A stretch of 64,000 nt of DNA. It comes from Pseudomonadota bacterium (GTDB taxonomy: Bacteria; Pseudomonadota; Alphaproteobacteria; Acetobacterales; Acetobacteraceae). A model generated the notes under the pieces. It worked only from the letters and a program-made list of their open reading frames with translations. It did no database searches and was not told where the DNA came from. The stretch lies in contig JAJXXT010000006.1 of NCBI GenBank assembly GCA_021780935.1, positions 1 to 64,000 of the forward strand, written 5' to 3'. The translations under genes and the position numbers were made by a program. Below are positions 33,369 through 43,042 of the stretch, in pieces; position 1 is the first letter of the stretch, and the number at the start of each line of letters is the position of its first letter.

Positions 33369-34949
33369 ATGAAACGTCGTGCTTTCATGGCGAGCGGCAT
33401 GGCAACCGGCGCCGCGGCCACGCTCACCGCACCTTCTATCGCGCAGGCCGCCACCAGCACACTCAAATTCATACCGCAGGCCGACGTCGCTTCGCTCGAT
33501 CCGGTGTGGACGACAGCGGACGTCACCCGCAATTATTCGCTCGCCGTCTATGACACGCTCTATGGCGACAACGCGAATTTCATTCCGCAGCCGCAGATGG
33601 CCGCGGGGCATACCGTCTCCTCGGACAAGCTGACCTGGACCATCACGCTACGCGACGGGCTGAAATTCCACGACAACACGCCGGTCGTGGCGGCCGATTG
33701 CGTCGCATCGCTCAGGCGCTGGGTGCAGGTCGATCCGTTCGGCATCACCGTCGGGTCTTATGTCGACAGCTTTTCCGCCCCGAACGACAAGACACTCGTC
33801 ATCAAGCTGAAGGCGCCGTTCTCGCTCATCCCCACCGCGCTGGCGTTCTACAGCTCCTGCATCATGCCGGCGCACCAGGTGCCCGCCAATCCGCACGATC
33901 AGGTCACCGCCTCGATCGGCAGCGGCCCGTTCGTCTTCAAGGCTTCCGAGCGGGTGCCGGGTGCGAAGCTCGTGTTCGAGAAATTCGCGGGTTACGTGCC
34001 GCGCAGTACCGGCGCGCCATCCTTCATGGCCGGCCCGAAGGTCGCGCATTTCGACCGCGTGGAGTGGACCGTGATTCCGGACTCCGCGACCAAGGCGGCG
34101 GCGCTCGAATCCGGCGAGCAGGATTGGTGGGAAAACCCGGATATCGACCTCATCGGCGTGCTGAAGCGGACCGGCAAGATCAAGACGCGGGTCACCGACG
34201 TCACCGGCGAGGTGGGCTGCCTGCGCTTCAACTGGCTGTATCCGCCCTTCGACAAGCCGGCGATCCGCCGCCTGGTGCTGCGCGCGATGAGCCAGCGGGA
34301 GGTGATGGCCGCGGTGGCCGGCTCGCAACCGAGCATCGTCAAGACCGATGTCGGACTGTTCGTCCCCGGCACGCCGATGGCCTCCACCACCGGCGTCGAG
34401 ATCACGCGGGGCGTGAAGGACCTGGCGAGCCTGAAGCCGGAGCTGGAAAAGGCCGGCTACAAGGGTGAGAAAATCGTCGTGCTGGTGGCGACCAATTTTC
34501 CGGTCATCAACAGCGAAGGTCTGGTCTGTGTCGATTTTCTGAAGAAGATGGGATTCAACGTCGAACTGGCCGCCCTCGACTGGGGCACCGTGGTGCAGCG
34601 CCGCGCGTCCCAGAAACCGCCGTCGCAGGGCGGGTGGAATATCTTCTTCACCTTCCTCGGTGGCGTCGGCAATGTCATGCCGGTCGCCAACCCCGCGATC
34701 ATCGGCAAGGGCAAGCAGGCTTGGTTCGGCTGGCCCACGATGCCGACGATGGATAAGCTGATCGCCGACTGGCTTAGCGCGCCCAGCCTCAAGGCACAGC
34801 AGAAGATCTGCGAACACATGCAGCAACTGTTGTGGAAGGACGTGCCCTACGTGCCGCTCGGCATGTATCAGCAGCCGACCGCGTATCGCACCTACCTGAA
34901 GGATATCCGCATGGGCTTCCCGCAGATGTATGGCGTGCGCAGGGTGTGA
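33369..34949 (+). CDS. ABC transporter substrate-binding protein, family 5, Tat-exported
   Basis: 526 residues from ATG at 33369 (GGGGGATG before it). The leader has the twin-arginine motif (KRRAFMASG) and ends near IAQA, so it leaves folded through Tat. The mature part is a periplasmic binding protein of the DppA/OppA family: ASLDPVWT, YDTLYG, TWTITLRDGLKFHDNTPVVAADCVASLRRW, IGSGPFVF, and a C-terminal lobe ending VPYVPLGMY. No permease or ATPase genes follow, so it is an orphan like the gene at 3882. The sequence is far from that one in detail, so it is not a recent copy. Ligand unknown. Confidence 0.9.
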   Translation: MKRRAFMASGMATGAAATLTAPSIAQAATSTLKFIPQADVASLDPVWTTADVTRNYSLAVYDTLYGDNANFIPQPQMAAGHTVSSDKLTWTITLRDGLKFHDNTPVVAADCVASLRRWVQVDPFGITVGSYVDSFSAPNDKTLVIKLKAPFSLIPTALAFYSSCIMPAHQVPANPHDQVTASIGSGPFVFKASERVPGAKLVFEKFAGYVPRSTGAPSFMAGPKVAHFDRVEWTVIPDSATKAAALESGEQDWWENPDIDLIGVLKRTGKIKTRVTDVTGEVGCLRFNWLYPPFDKPAIRRLVLRAMSQREVMAAVAGSQPSIVKTDVGLFVPGTPMASTTGVEITRGVKDLASLKPELEKAGYKGEKIVVLVATNFPVINSEGLVCVDFLKKMGFNVELAALDWGTVVQRRASQKPPSQGGWNIFFTFLGGVGNVMPVANPAIIGKGKQAWFGWPTMPTMDKLIADWLSAPSLKAQQKICEHMQQLLWKDVPYVPLGMYQQPTAYRTYLKDIRMGFPQMYGVRRV

Positions 34950-34972
34950 TCATCCGCCTTCGGGGCTGCCGC

Positions 34973-35662
34973 TCAGGCGGCCCCGAAGGCCTCGCGCAAA
35001 CCCCGCGCACCCTCCGGCGTGACCAGCACCGCCCGCGTGCCGGGTTGGCGCCGCACCCAGCCGAGTTCCAGGCAGCGGGCGCAGATCGCCGCCCCGATGG
35101 CACCGCCCAGATGCGGGCGCCGCTCGCTCCAGTCGAGACAGGGCCGGCAGAATCGCCGCCGCGATGCACCGGCCCGCACGCCGAGCGCCTCCAGCGCCAC
35201 GTGGCCCGCCCGCGTCACCTCGCCGCCATCGTCCTCCCAGCGCAGATGGCCGCGCGCCACCAGCCCGTCGGCGATCGCGACCCCGAGCCTTCCGGCCAGA
35301 TGGTCGTAGCAGGTGCGCGCCGCCCGCATCGCCTCGCCGATGCGCGGCACGGCGCGCGGCGGCATCGGCCGATCCTGGCGCGCGGCAAGTTCCATCAGCG
35401 TTTCGAGCATGTGCCCGACGTCAGCACCCGCAAGGCGGAAATAGCGATGCCGCCCCTGCCGCGCGACGGTGAGCAAACCACCCTCGGCCAGCTTCGCCAG
35501 GTGGCCGCTGGCCGTCGGCGCCGCGATGCCGCCGATGGCAGCAAGCTCGCTCGCGGTCAGGGCACGGCCGTCCATCAGGGCGGCGAGCATGTTGGCCCGC
35601 GCCGGATCACCGATCAGCGATGCGACCTGCGCCAATCCAGGCCCCTGCGTGGCTCCGTTCAT
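34973..35662 (-). CDS. ArsR-family transcriptional regulator
   Basis: 229 residues from ATG at 35660-35662. The N-terminal 90 residues form a winged helix: LAQVASLIGDPARANMLAALMDGRALTASELAAIGGIAAPTASGHLAKLAEGGLLTVARQGRHRYFRLA, the ArsR/SmtB pattern. The long C-terminal part contains a cysteine pair (RRFCRPCLDWSERRPHLGGAIGAAICARCLELGWV) that could bind a metal or thiol-reactive ligand; this extended form is common in a subgroup found beside antibiotic-biosynthesis-monooxygenase genes. The divergent gene at 35917 is exactly such a gene, so it is the likely target. No terminator seen. Confidence 0.88.
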   Translation of the reverse strand: MNGATQGPGLAQVASLIGDPARANMLAALMDGRALTASELAAIGGIAAPTASGHLAKLAEGGLLTVARQGRHRYFRLAGADVGHMLETLMELAARQDRPMPPRAVPRIGEAMRAARTCYDHLAGRLGVAIADGLVARGHLRWEDDGGEVTRAGHVALEALGVRAGASRRRFCRPCLDWSERRPHLGGAIGAAICARCLELGWVRRQPGTRAVLVTPEGARGLREAFGAA

Positions 35663-35703
35663 CGCGCCACGCTGCGCCGACCGTGCCGCCACGCGCAAGC
35701 ATG

Positions 35704-35729
35704 GACGCTTCGGCGACGGCCGAAGCGTC
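35704..35729. promoter_or_regulatory. perfect 11-base inverted repeat
   Basis: GACGCTTCGGC, GACG, GCCGAAGCGTC in the gap between the divergent ArsR and monooxygenase genes, 42 bases before the ArsR start. Could be the ArsR operator or an RNA hairpin. Confidence 0.4.
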
Positions 35730-35891
35730 GCAGCAACCGGTATGGCAAGCCACGGCCGCGGCGCCGCCCGGCCGAACCGCCGGGCAGGTCCTGCGTGCCG
35801 CGACGTCAAGATCGCGCGCGCCGGCCAACTGATGCACCTGGAGGATCAGCGCCACGCCCTCTATCACGAGGCCGCAACATTTCTGCGCGGC

Positions 35892-35915
35892 GAGTCGGAA
35901 ACCGGAGTCGGAAAC
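35892..35915 (+). repeat. 11-base direct repeat just before a start codon
   Basis: GAGTCGGAAAC at 35892-35902 and again at 35905-35915, period 13 bases; the second copy ends one base before the monooxygenase ATG and covers its ribosome site. Confidence 0.6.
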
Positions 35916-35916
35916 G

Positions 35917-36486
35917 ATGTTCGTTGTCATCTTCGAGGTGCGCCCTGCCGCCGGCCGGATGGAGGCGTATCTGGCCCATGCCGCGGCGCTTCGTCCGGAG
36001 CTGATCGCCATCGACGGCTTCATCGACAATACCCGCTACCGTTCCCTCGACCGTGCCGACGTGATCCTCTCGCTTTCCACCTGGCGCGACGAGAAATCGC
36101 TGATCCGCTGGCGCACGCATGCCAGCCACCACGCCGCCCAGATCGCCGGGTATCGCGAGGTCTTTGCCGATTACCACCTGCGGGTCGGCGAGGTCGCCGA
36201 GGACACGGAGATGGACGCTGGCCACGGCCTGCGCGCACAGCGCCTCGACACGACGGAAACCGGCGGACCGCTGGTCACCGTCATCGAGGCATCCGTGCCG
36301 ATGCGCGTCGCCGGCGCGGAAAGCTACGCGGCGATCCTCTCGCCGGACTTGCACCTGCTGCTCGCCGACGGCGCCATCCGCCCCGCCTCGCCGTCCGGCG
36401 CGCGCCGCCGCCTCATCCGCGTCATCCGCGACTACGGCCGCTTCGACCGTCGGGAAGCACCGCAATTCATGCCGCCGCGGGCGTAG
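35917..36486 (+). CDS. antibiotic biosynthesis monooxygenase (ABM) domain protein
   Basis: 189 residues from ATG at 35917. The first 100 residues form the small dimeric ABM beta-barrel: MFVVIFEVRPAAGRMEAYLAHAAALRPELIAIDGFIDNTRYRSLDRADVILSLSTWRDEKSLIRWRTHASHHAAQ, the typical order with the W-R-DEKSL phrase. ABM proteins oxidise aromatic substrates without cofactor or degrade heme; here the fold is clear but the substrate is not. The C-terminal 80 residues look like a second, weaker copy of a beta domain. Divergent from an ArsR regulator that likely controls it. The stop is only five bases from the end of the convergent helicase gene. Confidence 0.85.
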   Translation: MFVVIFEVRPAAGRMEAYLAHAAALRPELIAIDGFIDNTRYRSLDRADVILSLSTWRDEKSLIRWRTHASHHAAQIAGYREVFADYHLRVGEVAEDTEMDAGHGLRAQRLDTTETGGPLVTVIEASVPMRVAGAESYAAILSPDLHLLLADGAIRPASPSGARRRLIRVIRDYGRFDRREAPQFMPPRA

Positions 36487-36491
36487 CGATT

Positions 36492-39260
36492 CTATGACGA
36501 CACCGAAAGAAACTCCCGCGTCGCCGCCACCGCCTCGGCCAGCCCGACGCGCCGGACAGGAACCGGAAACGCCGACAGCAGTCGCGACGGGGTGCGGCGG
36601 TCCAGCAGCACGAATACGCCGCGATCGCCCTCGGCGCGGATGAGACGGCCGAAGGCCTGGCGCAGACGCATCCGCACCACGCGCGCGTCATAGGCCTGCG
36701 GATCGCCGCCGCCGAGATGGATGCGCCGCTCGCGGTGCAGGATATCGGGTCGCGCCCAGGGTACGCGCTCGAACACGACGAGGCGCAGCGCGCGGCCCGG
36801 CACATCAACACCGTCGCGCATCGCGTCGGTGCCCAGCAGGCAGCTCTCGGGCTCGGCGCGGAACACGTCGACCAGCGTCGCGTTGTCCATCGCATCGACA
36901 TGCTGCGCGTAGAGGGGAATGCCCGCCGCCTCCAGCCGCTCCGTGATGCGGCCATGGACGGCACGCAGCCGCGCGATGGCGGTGAACAGGCCGAGGCCAC
37001 CGCCCTCCGCGGCAAGGAAAAGCTCGCGATAGGCGCCGGCAAGCGCGTCGAGATCCGGTGCGACATCGGTAACGACGAACACAAGTGTCTGGCGGCGATA
37101 GTCGAACGGGCTCGGCACCACCACGCGCGTCGCGGGCGAAGGCAGGTGCACCGCGCCGACCCGCGCCTCCGCCTCCAGCCAGGCCGCCTCGACATCCGGG
37201 TCGCCGGCGTCGCGCAGCGTGGCGGATGTCACCACCATGCCCTGCGCCGGATGGGCGAGGCTCGTCACAAAGGGGATTGTCGGGTCGAGGAAATGCCGCA
37301 GCAGCGCGGCATCCTGCTCGGTGCCGTCGCGCCGCTCCAGCCGCAGGAACATCACCTGGTCCGGGCGGATGCCGGGTTCGGGTGGCGGCGCCTCGGCCGC
37401 CGCGAGCATGTCGATCCAGGCGCCAAGCGGCATGATCACGCGCCGTGCCAGGCTGCGGCAGGTGGCTTCGATGCGGTTTCGCATCGATGCGTCCAGGGTC
37501 TGCGCCTCCTCGTCGAGCCGCTGTTCGAGCAGCCTGGCCAGCACCCTCGCCGGCTCCACCAGGCGCGACAGGGCGGCGGCGAAACCATGCGCCGATTCCG
37601 CGAGCGCGGGAGAAGCGGGGTGCAGGTCGCATTCCAGCGTGCCTTCCTCGCCCTCGCAGCGGGCCAGCACCTGGACGCGCAGGGCCGCCAGGAACGTCTC
37701 GCCCGGCCGCGCCGCGTCGGCTCCCGCCACACCCGCCGCCACGCCGGCAAGGACCCCTTCGACTGCCATCCAGTCGCGCGCCGGCAACACGCGGGCGGCG
37801 CGCAACACGGCCGCCAGCGCGTCCTCCAGCGCCGGACGGCCGAGCACCAGTTCCTCGATGCGCCGGCGCAGCCCACGTGCGCGCGAACGCCCGCCCTCCG
37901 CACCGAGCAGCCAGCGCCGCAGCTCCGCCGCCTCCCGCGCCGAGAGCGCCACGGCAAAGGCGGAGTCCGCAGCGTCGAACAGGTGGTGGCCCTCATCGAA
38001 CACGTAGTGCGCCGGCACCATCGGATCATCGAGCCCGCCCCACACCGCCTGCGCCATGGTCAGCGCGTGGTTGGCGACGACGATGTCGGCAAGCTGCGCC
38101 CGGCGGATGACGTGCTCGGGAAAACAGCGGCGCCAATGAAAGCAGCCGGCATGGATGCACTCGCCGCGCCGGTCCACCAGGGCGGCGATGCGCGCGGGCC
38201 CGAACAGCTCGGCGAACCAGCCCGGCAGATCGCCACCGGCGATGTCGCCATCGGCCGTGGCGCCGATCCAGCGCGCGATCAGCCCCAGCGCCACATCCGC
38301 GCCGCCGCCGGCCACCGCCTCCTCGTAGTTGAGCAGACAGAGATAGTTCTCACGCCCCTTGCGCACCACCACGCGGGTGCGGCGCCGGGCGGGGTCACGA
38401 TGGAGCCGCGCCAGCTCTGCCTCCACCTGGCGCTGCAGGTGCCGCGTGTAGGTGGAGACCCAGACCGGGGCGCCGTTGGTCTCGGCCCACAGCGTCGCGG
38501 GGGCGAGGTAGCCGAGCGTCTTGCCGGTGCCCGTCCCAGCCTCGGCCAGCACGATGTGCGGATCGCCGCGCGTCGGCCGCGGCGCGAAGGCGGCGCTGAC
38601 GGCAGCGGCATAATCCGCCTGCGTCGGGCGAGGCTCGGCACCGCCGCCGAGCATCGTGGCGAGCCGCGCGCGCGTCGCCTCCGCGGCCACCGCATGGGAG
38701 GAGGGCTGCGGCCGCGGCGCCGGCTCCTCCCATTCCGGCAGGCGTTTCCACACCCGCAGCGCATCCGGCCCGGCTTGGGGCGACGCCCCGAGGGCGGTGA
38801 GCACGGCCGCACCCCAGCTCCACCCGCCGGCGGCCATGCGTGCGGCGATCTCCCCCGCGTCGCGCCCCGCCGCGCTGCCGCGCAGCAGTGCGAGCTGGCC
38901 GAGCAGCAGCTCCACCAGGTCCGGCAGCATCGCGGCCGCTGCCTCCATGCCCTCCGGCGGTTCGCGTCCGAGGGCCAGCGCGAGCCCACGCGGCGTGGGA
39001 GCCGCCGGCCGCGCGGGATGGACGAAGGCGAACAGCTCCAGCAGATCGAAACAGGCGAAGCCGCGTGAGCCCAGCCGCCGCGCGGTCGCCGGCGCGTGCA
39101 CCAGGATCGGCGGGGCAAGGTCCCGCAGCGCCGCCAGCACCTGGCGCCGGTCGAGCCGCAGGAACTCGCCGGCGGCATCCAGCAGAACGGCGCGCCCGGC
39201 GCCCGCCACCAGCGCCGGCGCTGCCTCCCCGGACGGTGCATCGCTGTTCAAGCCGTGCAT
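36492..39260 (-). CDS. DinG/XPD-type ATP-dependent DNA helicase
   Basis: 922 residues from ATG at 39258-39260 (GGAGAG just before). Superfamily 2 helicase with an iron-sulfur cluster. After an alphaproteobacterial N-terminal domain (residues 1-210) comes Walker A in IVLAEAGTGTGKTLGYLAP, the four cluster cysteines C308, C368, C373 and C379 (ENYLCLLN and GECIHAGCFHWRRCF), the DEGH Walker B (YVFDEGHHLFD) and the last motifs TDAMRDGVDVPG and RQAFGRLIR. It unwinds R-loops, G-quadruplexes or damaged DNA. The long N-terminal domain is typical of alphaproteobacterial DinG-like proteins. No SOS box was seen upstream, unlike E. coli dinG. Confidence 0.9.
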   Translation of the reverse strand: MHGLNSDAPSGEAAPALVAGAGRAVLLDAAGEFLRLDRRQVLAALRDLAPPILVHAPATARRLGSRGFACFDLLELFAFVHPARPAAPTPRGLALALGREPPEGMEAAAAMLPDLVELLLGQLALLRGSAAGRDAGEIAARMAAGGWSWGAAVLTALGASPQAGPDALRVWKRLPEWEEPAPRPQPSSHAVAAEATRARLATMLGGGAEPRPTQADYAAAVSAAFAPRPTRGDPHIVLAEAGTGTGKTLGYLAPATLWAETNGAPVWVSTYTRHLQRQVEAELARLHRDPARRRTRVVVRKGRENYLCLLNYEEAVAGGGADVALGLIARWIGATADGDIAGGDLPGWFAELFGPARIAALVDRRGECIHAGCFHWRRCFPEHVIRRAQLADIVVANHALTMAQAVWGGLDDPMVPAHYVFDEGHHLFDAADSAFAVALSAREAAELRRWLLGAEGGRSRARGLRRRIEELVLGRPALEDALAAVLRAARVLPARDWMAVEGVLAGVAAGVAGADAARPGETFLAALRVQVLARCEGEEGTLECDLHPASPALAESAHGFAAALSRLVEPARVLARLLEQRLDEEAQTLDASMRNRIEATCRSLARRVIMPLGAWIDMLAAAEAPPPEPGIRPDQVMFLRLERRDGTEQDAALLRHFLDPTIPFVTSLAHPAQGMVVTSATLRDAGDPDVEAAWLEAEARVGAVHLPSPATRVVVPSPFDYRRQTLVFVVTDVAPDLDALAGAYRELFLAAEGGGLGLFTAIARLRAVHGRITERLEAAGIPLYAQHVDAMDNATLVDVFRAEPESCLLGTDAMRDGVDVPGRALRLVVFERVPWARPDILHRERRIHLGGGDPQAYDARVVRMRLRQAFGRLIRAEGDRGVFVLLDRRTPSRLLSAFPVPVRRVGLAEAVAATREFLSVSS

Positions 39261-39363
39261 CTCTCCGCTCTCGCGCCGGCCGCCAGGGTCGGCCCGATGC
39301 CAGCCCGGTGCCGGCATCGCCGCGCATTGACCCCCGCCAGACCGGTCCATAGGTTGCCCTACC

Positions 39364-40950
39364 ATGTCCCAGGCTTTCGCATCAGGCGCAACCGCGCCAC
39401 CCCCGCCCTCCTGGCCGTTCGAGGAGGCGCGCAAAGTCGCCGAACGCGTCGCCGCCGCGGGCAAGGACGAGGCGCTGTTCGAGACCGGCTACGGCCCCTC
39501 CGGCCTGCCGCATATCGGCACGTTCGGCGAGGTCGCGCGCACCAGCTGGGTGCGCCATGCGTTCACGCAGCTCACCGGCCGCAAGTCGCGCCTGATCGCC
39601 TTCTCCGACGACATGGACGGGCTGCGCAAGGTGCCGGACAACGTGCCCAACCGGGAGATGCTGACGCGCTATCTCGGCCAGCCGCTGACCCGCATCCCCG
39701 ACCCGTTCGGCACGCATGAGAGCTTCGGCGCGCACAACAACGCGCGGCTGCGCGCCTTTCTCGATGAATTCGGCTTCGCCTACGAGTTCGCCTCGTCTAC
39801 GGAGTATTACCGCGCCGGCACCTTCGACATGGCGCTGCGCCGCGTGCTGGAGCGTCACGACACGATCCTGGCTCTGGTTCTGCCGACGCTGGGCCCCGAG
39901 CGCCGCGCCACCTATTCGCCGATCCTGCCGATCCATCCGCGCACCGGCATCGTGATGCAGGTGCCGATCGAGCGTTGCGACGCCGCTGCCGGCACTGTGA
40001 TCTGGCGCGACCCGGAGGATGGTTCCGCTATCGAAACGCCGGTCACCGGCGGCGCCTGCAAGCTGCAATGGAAGGCTGACTGGGCGATGCGCTGGGCCGC
40101 CCTCGGCGTCGACTATGAGATGTCGGGCAAGGACCTCATCGACTCGGTCAAACTGTCGAGCCGGATCTGCCGCGCGCTCGGCGCCCAGCCGCCGGTGGGC
40201 TTCACCTACGAGCTGTTCCTCGACGAGCACGGGCAGAAGATCAGCAAGAGCAAGGGCAACGGGCTGTCGGTGGAGGAGTGGCTGCGCTACGCGCCGCCGG
40301 AGAGCCTGGCGCAGTTCATGTACCAGGCGCCGCAGCGCGCCAAGCGGCTTTATTTCGATGTCATTCCGCGCGCCACGGACGATTATGTCGCCAACGCGCA
40401 GAAGGCGATGACGGCGCCGGACGACACCGCCAACCCCGCCTGGCACATCCATGCCGGGCACGTACCGCAATCCTCGGCAAGCCCGATCCCCTTCGGCATG
40501 CTGCTCAACCTCGCAAGCGTGGTCGGCGCGGAATCGGCCGATATCCTCTGGGGCTTCATCCGCCGCTACGTCCCCGGCGCGAGCCCCGAGGACATGCCGT
40601 TCCTCGCACGCCTGGTGCACTACGCCGTCGCCTATTACCGCGATCGTGTCCGCCCGGCGAAGACGTTCCGGCTTGCCAATGAGATCGAACGCGCGGCGCT
40701 CTTGGATCTCGCCCGCAGCCTTACCGACCTGCCCGCCGCCGAGCCCGGCGACGCGATCCAGGACCTGCTCTACGAGGTGGGCAAGCGCCATCCCTTCGCC
40801 AATCTGCGCGACTGGTTCGCCTGCCTCTACCAGGTGCTGCTGGGCCAGCAGGAGGGACCGCGCTTCGGCCCGTTCGTCGCCCTCTACGGCGTCGCCGAAA
40901 CCGTGGCGCTGATCGAGACCGCGCTTGCCCGGCCCGCCGACGCGGCCTGA
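39364..40950 (+). CDS. lysK: lysyl-tRNA synthetase, class I
   Basis: Charges tRNA(Lys). 528 residues of the archaeal-type class I enzyme, which some alphaproteobacteria use in place of the class II LysS. The HIGH-like PHIGTFGE is at 49-56, KISKS at 292-296, and [15 protein letters not shown] in the substrate pocket is intact. The alpha-helix-cage anticodon region follows. ATG at 39364, 103 bases from the divergent helicase gene. Directly downstream, 13 bases away, is an MprF-like gene whose relatives use Lys-tRNA to modify phospholipid. Confidence 0.96.
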   Translation: MSQAFASGATAPPPPSWPFEEARKVAERVAAAGKDEALFETGYGPSGLPHIGTFGEVARTSWVRHAFTQLTGRKSRLIAFSDDMDGLRKVPDNVPNREMLTRYLGQPLTRIPDPFGTHESFGAHNNARLRAFLDEFGFAYEFASSTEYYRAGTFDMALRRVLERHDTILALVLPTLGPERRATYSPILPIHPRTGIVMQVPIERCDAAAGTVIWRDPEDGSAIETPVTGGACKLQWKADWAMRWAALGVDYEMSGKDLIDSVKLSSRICRALGAQPPVGFTYELFLDEHGQKISKSKGNGLSVEEWLRYAPPESLAQFMYQAPQRAKRLYFDVIPRATDDYVANAQKAMTAPDDTANPAWHIHAGHVPQSSASPIPFGMLLNLASVVGAESADILWGFIRRYVPGASPEDMPFLARLVHYAVAYYRDRVRPAKTFRLANEIERAALLDLARSLTDLPAAEPGDAIQDLLYEVGKRHPFANLRDWFACLYQVLLGQQEGPRFGPFVALYGVAETVALIETALARPADAA

Positions 40951-40963
40951 CTGCGGGGGCACG

Positions 40964-42964
40964 ATGACCGCTTCTGGCGGCAGGGAAGGGACCGGCAGGC
41001 GGCTGCTGCGTCTGGCACCGACCATCGTCGGGCTCGGGCTGCTGGTGGGTGCGTTCTTCGGCATCCGCCACGAGCTGCGCAACCTGCACCCCAACGACAT
41101 TCACAAGGCGCTCGCCGCGATCCCCGCGCATACGGTGCTGCTGGCGGCCGGCCTGACCGTGATCTCGTACGCGCTGCTCACCTTCTACGACCGGCTGGCG
41201 ACGATCTATGCCGGCGCCAGGGTCAGCACACCCCGGGTCGCCTTCGCCAGTTTCTGCGCCTATGCCCTCGCCCACAGCCTTGGCGTGCCGGCGCTCTCCG
41301 GCGCGGCGGTGCGGTTGCGGCTCTATGCCCTGTGGGGACTGTCACCGGTGCAGATCGGCAAACTCACCGCATTCTGCGGCCTCACCTTCGGGCTCGGTGC
41401 GCTGGTGCTCGCCGGCATCGTTCTGGCAGCGGAACCGTCGAGCCTGCCCTTCATCAGCGCCTACATGCCGGCCTGGGCGCTGCGCGGCATCGCCATGCTG
41501 CTGTTCGCCCTGGTGATCGCCTATGCGACGCTGGCGCGCACGATGGGGCGGGCGCGCGTGTTCGGCCACGAGATCGAATTGCCGGGCCTGCGCCTCGCCC
41601 TCGCGCAGATCGTGCTCGCGACCGTCGATGTCGCCTTCACGGCGCTGATTTTCTTCGTGCTGCTGCCGCACGCGAGCGGGCTGACCTATCTGCGCTTCCT
41701 CGGCGTCTATCTCGCCGCCTATTCCGCGGGGCTGCTCGCCAACGTGCCGGGCGGGCTCGGCGTCTTCGATACCGGCATGCTGCTCGGCCTGGCGCCGTGG
41801 CTGCCGGCACCCGAGGTACTGGGCGGTCTGCTGATCTTCCGGCTCTACTACTACGTGATTCCGTTGTTCCTCGCCGGCGGCATGTTCGCCGGGCACGAGG
41901 TGCTGGTCCGCAGCAAGGGCCTGGCCGACCGCCCCGCCAGCGGCCCCACGAGCACCTGGATCCAGCCCGAGATCGCGGTGGGGCTGATCACCGGGCTGGT
42001 GGTGCTCGCCGCCGGGCTGCTGCTGTCGCTCGGCGCGCTGGAACGCGCGAGCGCGGCGGGCCGGCCGGGGTTCGATATCGCCGACCTGATCTTCGGCGCG
42101 AGCCAGTTCGCACCGAGCCTGCTGGGTGCGGCGCTCCTGGTGCTGGCGCTAGCACTGAACCAACGTGTGCGACTGGCATGGCGCACCACGATCCTGCTGC
42201 TGCTCGCTGCCGCGGCCCTGACCTGGGTGCAGGGACAGCCGGTCTGGATCGTCGGTTGGCTGGTCGCGACGGCTGGCGTGCTCGCGCCGTTCGCCTGGCT
42301 GTTCAAGCGCCGCGCGCGGCTGCTCGCCGGGCCGGTCGATGCACCGACCGCGCTGTCGCTGGTAACGCTCGCCATCGGTATCGGCGTGCTTGCCGCGGTG
42401 GCCCAGCAGGTGCGTGCGCTCGCCCATGCCGGCATCGGGCAGGGCCATGGCAGTTTCTGGGGCATCGTTGCCTCCGACGACATTCCCCACGGCGTCCGCG
42501 CCTCGGTCGGGCTTGCGACCGTCATCGCGCTGCTGGCCCTTTGGCGCCTGGTCCGCCCGGCGCGCGTGCCCCACGATCCCTGGAACAGCACGACGGCGGC
42601 GCGTTTCGTGGCGATCGGCGGGTCGGCGCCGACCAACGCCGATGGCATCGTGTGGGGAGAGGGGCGCGGCGCGGCGATCGCGTTCCGCCGTCGTGGCCGC
42701 GTCCTGCTCGGCCTCGCCGATCCCAGCGGTGCCGCGGCGGATCGCGCCTCGGCGCTGCGCCGGCTGCGCGACTTGGCGGTCGAGGAAGGTCGCGACCTCG
42801 CGGTGCTGCGCGCGAACAGCGATCTGGCGCCGGTCTATGGCGAACTCGGACTGGTCATGCTGGCGCTCGACCGGGAGGGCTACCCGGGACGCTACCTCGC
42901 CTGCGCCGCCGAGCGCGACCTCCCCGCCCTGCTGCCGCTGCTGCACGAGAGCCAGGCGGCATGA
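40964..42964 (+). CDS. MprF-like membrane protein with truncated synthase domain
   Basis: 666 residues from ATG at 40964. Residues 20-520 hold about 12-14 membrane helices; the first eight match the UPF0104/LPG-synthase membrane (flippase) domain, including SFCAYALAHSLGVPALSGAAVRLRLYALWGLSPVQIGK and LLANVPGGLGVFDTGMLL. Full MprF proteins are about 850 residues and end with a 300-residue DUF2156 aminoacyl-transferase. Here only its first 120 residues remain (GRGAAIAFRRRGRVLLGLADPSG, then a stop shortly after DLPALLPLLHESQAA), so half of the acetyltransferase-like fold and the catalytic part are gone. It probably moves a lipid but cannot add lysine alone. It lies 13 bases after lysK, likely one operon. 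Confidence 0.8.
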   Translation: MTASGGREGTGRRLLRLAPTIVGLGLLVGAFFGIRHELRNLHPNDIHKALAAIPAHTVLLAAGLTVISYALLTFYDRLATIYAGARVSTPRVAFASFCAYALAHSLGVPALSGAAVRLRLYALWGLSPVQIGKLTAFCGLTFGLGALVLAGIVLAAEPSSLPFISAYMPAWALRGIAMLLFALVIAYATLARTMGRARVFGHEIELPGLRLALAQIVLATVDVAFTALIFFVLLPHASGLTYLRFLGVYLAAYSAGLLANVPGGLGVFDTGMLLGLAPWLPAPEVLGGLLIFRLYYYVIPLFLAGGMFAGHEVLVRSKGLADRPASGPTSTWIQPEIAVGLITGLVVLAAGLLLSLGALERASAAGRPGFDIADLIFGASQFAPSLLGAALLVLALALNQRVRLAWRTTILLLLAAAALTWVQGQPVWIVGWLVATAGVLAPFAWLFKRRARLLAGPVDAPTALSLVTLAIGIGVLAAVAQQVRALAHAGIGQGHGSFWGIVASDDIPHGVRASVGLATVIALLALWRLVRPARVPHDPWNSTTAARFVAIGGSAPTNADGIVWGEGRGAAIAFRRRGRVLLGLADPSGAAADRASALRRLRDLAVEEGRDLAVLRANSDLAPVYGELGLVMLALDREGYPGRYLACAAERDLPALLPLLHESQAA

Positions 42965-42991
42965 ATCCGGTGCGGGCGCCGGGCATGAAAA

Positions 42992-43015
42992 CGCCGCCGG
43001 ATCGCTCCGGCGGCG
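42992..43015. terminator. hairpin between convergent genes
   Basis: CGCCGCCGG, loop ATCGCT, CCGGCGGCG: perfect 9-base stem between the MprF-like gene and the cold-shock gene. No T-run on the plus strand. Confidence 0.7.
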
Positions 43016-43042
43016 CGAATCAGCGTCGGCTCCCGGCCGACC

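Noticed and set aside
35740..35916. Short plus-strand frame before the monooxygenase gene
   Set aside because: It has no ribosome site, reads through the monooxygenase gene in another frame and has no family similarity.
39261..39363. SOS box between the DinG-type helicase and lysK
   Set aside because: No GTTC-N7-GTTC or its complement in the gap, so no support for LexA control.
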